A stretch of 7,120 bases of DNA, from positions 1 to 7,120 of the forward strand of contig DATHBP010000226.1 in the NCBI GenBank assembly GCA_035296085.1, in the 5' to 3' direction. Shown piece after piece: positions 5,544 to 7,120 of the stretch. Numbering within the stretch: the first letter of the stretch is position 1; each line of letters begins with the position of its first letter. The stretch is from DATHBP01 sp035296085 (GTDB lineage: Bacteria; Actinomycetota; Actinomycetes; Propionibacteriales; Nocardioidaceae). Under the pieces are notes generated by a model, which was not told where the DNA came from, searched no databases, and saw nothing but the letters and a program-made list of their open reading frames with translations. Made by a program: the position numbers and the translations under genes.

Positions 5544-6629
5544 TCAACCGGTGCGGGTGAGCATCTCGGCGGCGAGGGCCGCGACGTCGTCGTCGCGCAC
5601 GTCGTCGGCGGCGTTCCCCACCTGCACTTCGAGCTTGGCGACGTCCGGCACCGTCGTCGCCGTGATACCACCGCTCAGCCACAGTGAGCTCTCGGCGGCT
5701 GCGGCAAGGTGCGCCGCCTTCAGCGCGTCGACGTTGCGTGGCATCAACAGCTGGAAGCCGTTCGTCTGCGGTGGGTCGGGGACGATGCGGATGCCCCGCA
5801 CCTCGCCGAGCGCCGCGGCGAGCGTTCGCGCCCGGGCGACGTACTCCGGCATGCGGGGCAGGTGCATCTGAAGACCGTCCAGCCCGCCGAGCACGTACGG
5901 GAACGCGGTGAACAACGAGCTGCCATGCCGCAACAGCCAAGGCCGGACGGCGGCGAGGAACTCATCGGACCCGGCGAGCAGGCAACCGGCCGGTGCGCCC
6001 AGGCCCTTGTAGAGCGAGACGTAGACCGAGTCGAAGAGCGCGGCGATCTCTGCGTACGAGCGTTCGTAGTAGGGGGCGGACTCCCAGAGCCGGGCTCCGT
6101 CCAGGTGCAGCGGCACGCCGCGCTGGCGACACCAGCCGGAGATGTCGACCAGGGACTCCCATGCCGGCAGCAGGAAGCCGGCGTTGCGCAGCGGCAGCTC
6201 CACGACCACGGCACCCAGTGGCTGGCCGGCGGAGTCCAGGTCCTCGACGGTGAACGGTGCACGTTCCCCGAGTCGGACCACGTCGACCCGGTGCAGCCAC
6301 TCGAGAGCGCTCTCCTCGTCGTCGTCGATGTGGGAGAGCGGGTGCAGCGCCACCACCGGCGTGTGCGTGCGGTCGGTCCAGACCCGCAGGGCAGCCTGCT
6401 GGGCGATGACGCCCTTGACGGAGAACACGGCACCCGCGAGCCCGAGCAGCTCGGCCACCTGTCGCTCGAGCTCCTGCAGCGCGTCCCCTTCGCCGTACGC
6501 ATCCGGTGGGGAGCCGGCCACGGGGGACGCCGACAGCGCCTCGAGCCACGCCCGCATGCTCGGCTGGGCGCGGTGCCCGGACACCCGCCGCTCGCACGCC
6601 TCGAAAACCGCTCGCTCCTCGGGTGTCAC
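5544..6629 (-). CDS. PLP-dependent threonine aldolase-like / beta-eliminating lyase family protein
   Basis: This 361-residue fold type I PLP enzyme fits the threonine aldolase/beta-eliminating lyase family in length and motif order: DAYGEGDALQELE (43-55), the cofactor loop FSVKGVIAQQAAL (69-81), SHIDDDE (99-105), HLDGAR (175-180; D177 should contact the PLP nitrogen and R180 the substrate carboxylate) and SLYKGLGAPAG (205-215), with K208 as the expected Schiff-base lysine. Several substrate-site elements of true L-threonine aldolases are changed: the N-terminal RSDT-type motif reads VSGH, and the C-terminal arginine region reads AKLEV. Cleavage of threonine is therefore uncertain. The GTG start at 6629 has no good Shine-Dalgarno of its own, but it overlaps by four bases the end of a possible leader ORF that has one. 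It is the first full gene of a probable two-gene operon with the hydrolase and is divergent from sucC. Confidence 0.85.
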   Translation of the reverse strand: MTPEERAVFEACERRVSGHRAQPSMRAWLEALSASPVAGSPPDAYGEGDALQELERQVAELLGLAGAVFSVKGVIAQQAALRVWTDRTHTPVVALHPLSHIDDDEESALEWLHRVDVVRLGERAPFTVEDLDSAGQPLGAVVVELPLRNAGFLLPAWESLVDISGWCRQRGVPLHLDGARLWESAPYYERSYAEIAALFDSVYVSLYKGLGAPAGCLLAGSDEFLAAVRPWLLRHGSSLFTAFPYVLGGLDGLQMHLPRMPEYVARARTLAAALGEVRGIRIVPDPPQTNGFQLLMPRNVDALKAAHLAAAAESSLWLSGGITATTVPDVAKLEVQVGNAADDVRDDDVAALAAEMLTRTG

Positions 6630-6682
6630 CGCCGGACCGGCCGGACTGCATCAGGGCTGACCTCGTGGGCACCGTGCGTCAC
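6626..6682 (-). CDS. Possible 18-residue leader ORF overlapping the aldolase-like start
   Basis: A GTG at 6682-6680 follows the strong Shine-Dalgarno GGGAGGA (6697-6691) by eight bases and opens an 18-codon frame, MTHGAHEVSPDAVRPVRR, ending at TGA 6628-6626. That stop overlaps the GTG of the aldolase-like gene in the four bases GTGA, the usual arrangement for translational coupling. The peptide resembles nothing I know and has no run of one amino acid that would indicate attenuation. It is too short for coding statistics, so the evidence is only the ribosome site and the overlap. It may equally be a chance frame in GC-rich DNA. Confidence 0.3.
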   Translation of the reverse strand: MTHGAHEVSPDAVRPVRR

Positions 6683-6690
6683 GCGCGAGA

Positions 6691-6697
6691 TCCTCCC
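6691..6697 (-). promoter_or_regulatory. Strong Shine-Dalgarno upstream of the aldolase-like gene
   Basis: Minus-strand GGGAGGA is one of the two best ribosome-binding sequences in the window, yet it lies too far (61 bases) from the aldolase-like GTG at 6629 to serve it directly. It is well spaced (8 bases) for the GTG of the short leader ORF at 6682. Confidence 0.45.
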
Positions 6698-6702
6698 AGA
6701 CG

Positions 6703-6720
6703 TCGGGGAAGTGTCCCCGA
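6703..6720. promoter_or_regulatory. Perfect 7-bp inverted repeat, candidate operator between the aldolase-like gene and sucC
   Basis: TCGGGGA-AGTG-TCCCCGA is a perfect inverted repeat with half-site centres 11 bp apart, about one helical turn, as expected for a dimeric repressor or activator. It directly abuts the candidate sucC -10 (6721-6726) and lies just upstream of the leader-ORF ribosome site on the other strand, so one bound protein could influence both directions. It is also able to form an RNA hairpin. No T-tract follows, so a terminator is unlikely. Confidence 0.45.
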
Positions 6721-6726
6721 TACGCT
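6721..6726 (+). promoter_or_regulatory. Candidate -10 hexamer for sucC
   Basis: TACGCT matches TAnnnT and lies 38 bp before the GTG at 6765, giving a leader of about 32 nt that contains the Shine-Dalgarno. The 17-bp-spaced -35 position (6698-6703) shows no consensus, and the spacer is filled by the inverted repeat at 6703-6720. Confidence 0.3.
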
Positions 6727-6751
6727 CCCGGGTGATCGCTGCGACACACCC

Positions 6752-6757
6752 GGAGGG
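6752..6757 (+). promoter_or_regulatory. Shine-Dalgarno of sucC
   Basis: GGAGGG seven bases before the GTG at 6765 fixes this start codon; the next in-frame ATG, three codons later, would be 16 bases away and would remove the conserved N-terminal residues. Confidence 0.75.
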
Positions 6758-6764
6758 CGGCCCC

Positions 6765-7120
6765 GTGGACCTGATGGAATACCAGGCGAAGGTGCTCTTC
6801 GCCAAGCACGGCGTGCCGGTCACGCTGGGCCAGGTCGTACGCGAGCCGGCCGAGGCGCGGGCGGCCACTGAGTCCTTGGGTGGCCGCGTCGTCGTGAAGG
6901 CCCAGGTGAAAACCGGCGGTCGTGGCAAGGCCGGTGGGGTGAAGCTCGCGGAGGACCCCGACGACGCGGTGCGCAAGGTCGAGCAGATCCTCGGCATGGA
7001 CATCAAGGGGCACACGGTCGACCGGGTGCTGCTGGCACCGACGGCCGACATCGCCGAGGAGTACTACTTCTCCTTCCTCGTCGACCGCGCCAACCGGGCG
7101 TACCTGTGTATCGCCAGCAT
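6765..7120 (+). CDS. sucC: Succinyl-CoA synthetase (ADP-forming) beta subunit, 5' part
   Basis: The first 118 codons are present and the frame runs off the right edge. Succinate-CoA ligase beta subunit, paired with SucD, interconverts succinyl-CoA and succinate with synthesis of ATP or GTP in the cytosolic TCA cycle. The start reads MDLMEYQAKVLFAKHGVPV, close to the usual SucC N-terminus (MxLxEYQAKxLF). The ATP-grasp nucleotide region is clear: VVVKAQVKTGGRGKAGGVK (42-60), including K45 and the glycine-rich GGRGKAGG. ADIAEEYYFSFLVDR further on matches the conserved beta-subunit segment. The GTG at 6765 is preferred for its Shine-Dalgarno and its agreement with the family start. sucD is expected immediately downstream, outside the window. 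The gene is divergent from the aldolase-like operon, with a shared regulatory region of about 135 bp. Confidence 0.96.
   Translation, partial: MDLMEYQAKVLFAKHGVPVTLGQVVREPAEARAATESLGGRVVVKAQVKTGGRGKAGGVKLAEDPDDAVRKVEQILGMDIKGHTVDRVLLAPTADIAEEYYFSFLVDRANRAYLCIAS

Noticed and set aside
4753..5940. 395-codon minus-strand frame across the hydrolase and aldolase-like genes
   Set aside because: Composition is extremely Arg-rich and it lies in a different frame from two well-supported genes on the same strand.
1..7120. A new defence, mobile or biosynthetic system
   Set aside because: All full-length genes belong to common chromosomal families. I see no transposase, integrase, nuclease cassette, tRNA-associated attachment site or compositional break.

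Overview
The window is very GC-rich, and its coding regions carry G or C at nearly every third codon position. It looks like chromosomal core DNA of an actinomycete. The helicase is of the actinobacterial PcrA/UvrD1 type with a C-terminal Tudor-like domain, GTG starts are common, and several genes have a TAnnnT hexamer just before the start codon, as in leaderless or short-leader actinobacterial genes. Genus cannot be fixed from the sequence. I see no insertion sequence, integrase, CRISPR array, tRNA or rRNA, and no sign of recent transfer. From memory, the order pcrA, M23 peptidase, small B12-binding subunit, sucC resembles that of streptomycetes and relatives.

Layout, left to right. A PIG-L/LmbE-type deacetylase (1-639, minus strand, C-terminus cut by the window edge) is divergent from the DNA helicase gene pcrA/uvrD1 (711-3140, plus). 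The 71 bp between them hold a candidate -10 hexamer for each gene. pcrA converges on a secreted M23 metallopeptidase (3205-4140, minus) with an Arg/Ala/Glu helical stalk. A 162-bp divergent gap with a GC-rich hairpin separates that gene from a stand-alone coenzyme B12-binding small mutase subunit of IcmB type (4303-4713, plus). This gene meets an EphD-like alpha/beta hydrolase (4710-5540, minus) so tightly that the two stop codons share one CTAG. The hydrolase lies 3 bp downstream of a PLP-dependent threonine-aldolase-like enzyme (5544-6629, minus), so these two look like one operon, and a possible 18-codon leader ORF (6626-6682) overlaps the aldolase start. Divergent from them is the 5' end of sucC (6765 to the edge, plus), with an 18-bp inverted repeat in the shared promoter region.

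The genes belong to several housekeeping processes: DNA repair (pcrA), cell wall remodelling (M23), and acyl-CoA/TCA metabolism (the B12 subunit and succinyl-CoA synthetase). The aldolase-like and hydrolase genes have no clear substrate. I find no defence or mobile system. The points most worth a second look are the putative leader ORF and palindrome before the aldolase/sucC pair, the changed substrate-site residues in the aldolase-like protein, the repeat-bearing insertion in PcrA, and the 24-bp duplication in the peptidase stalk.
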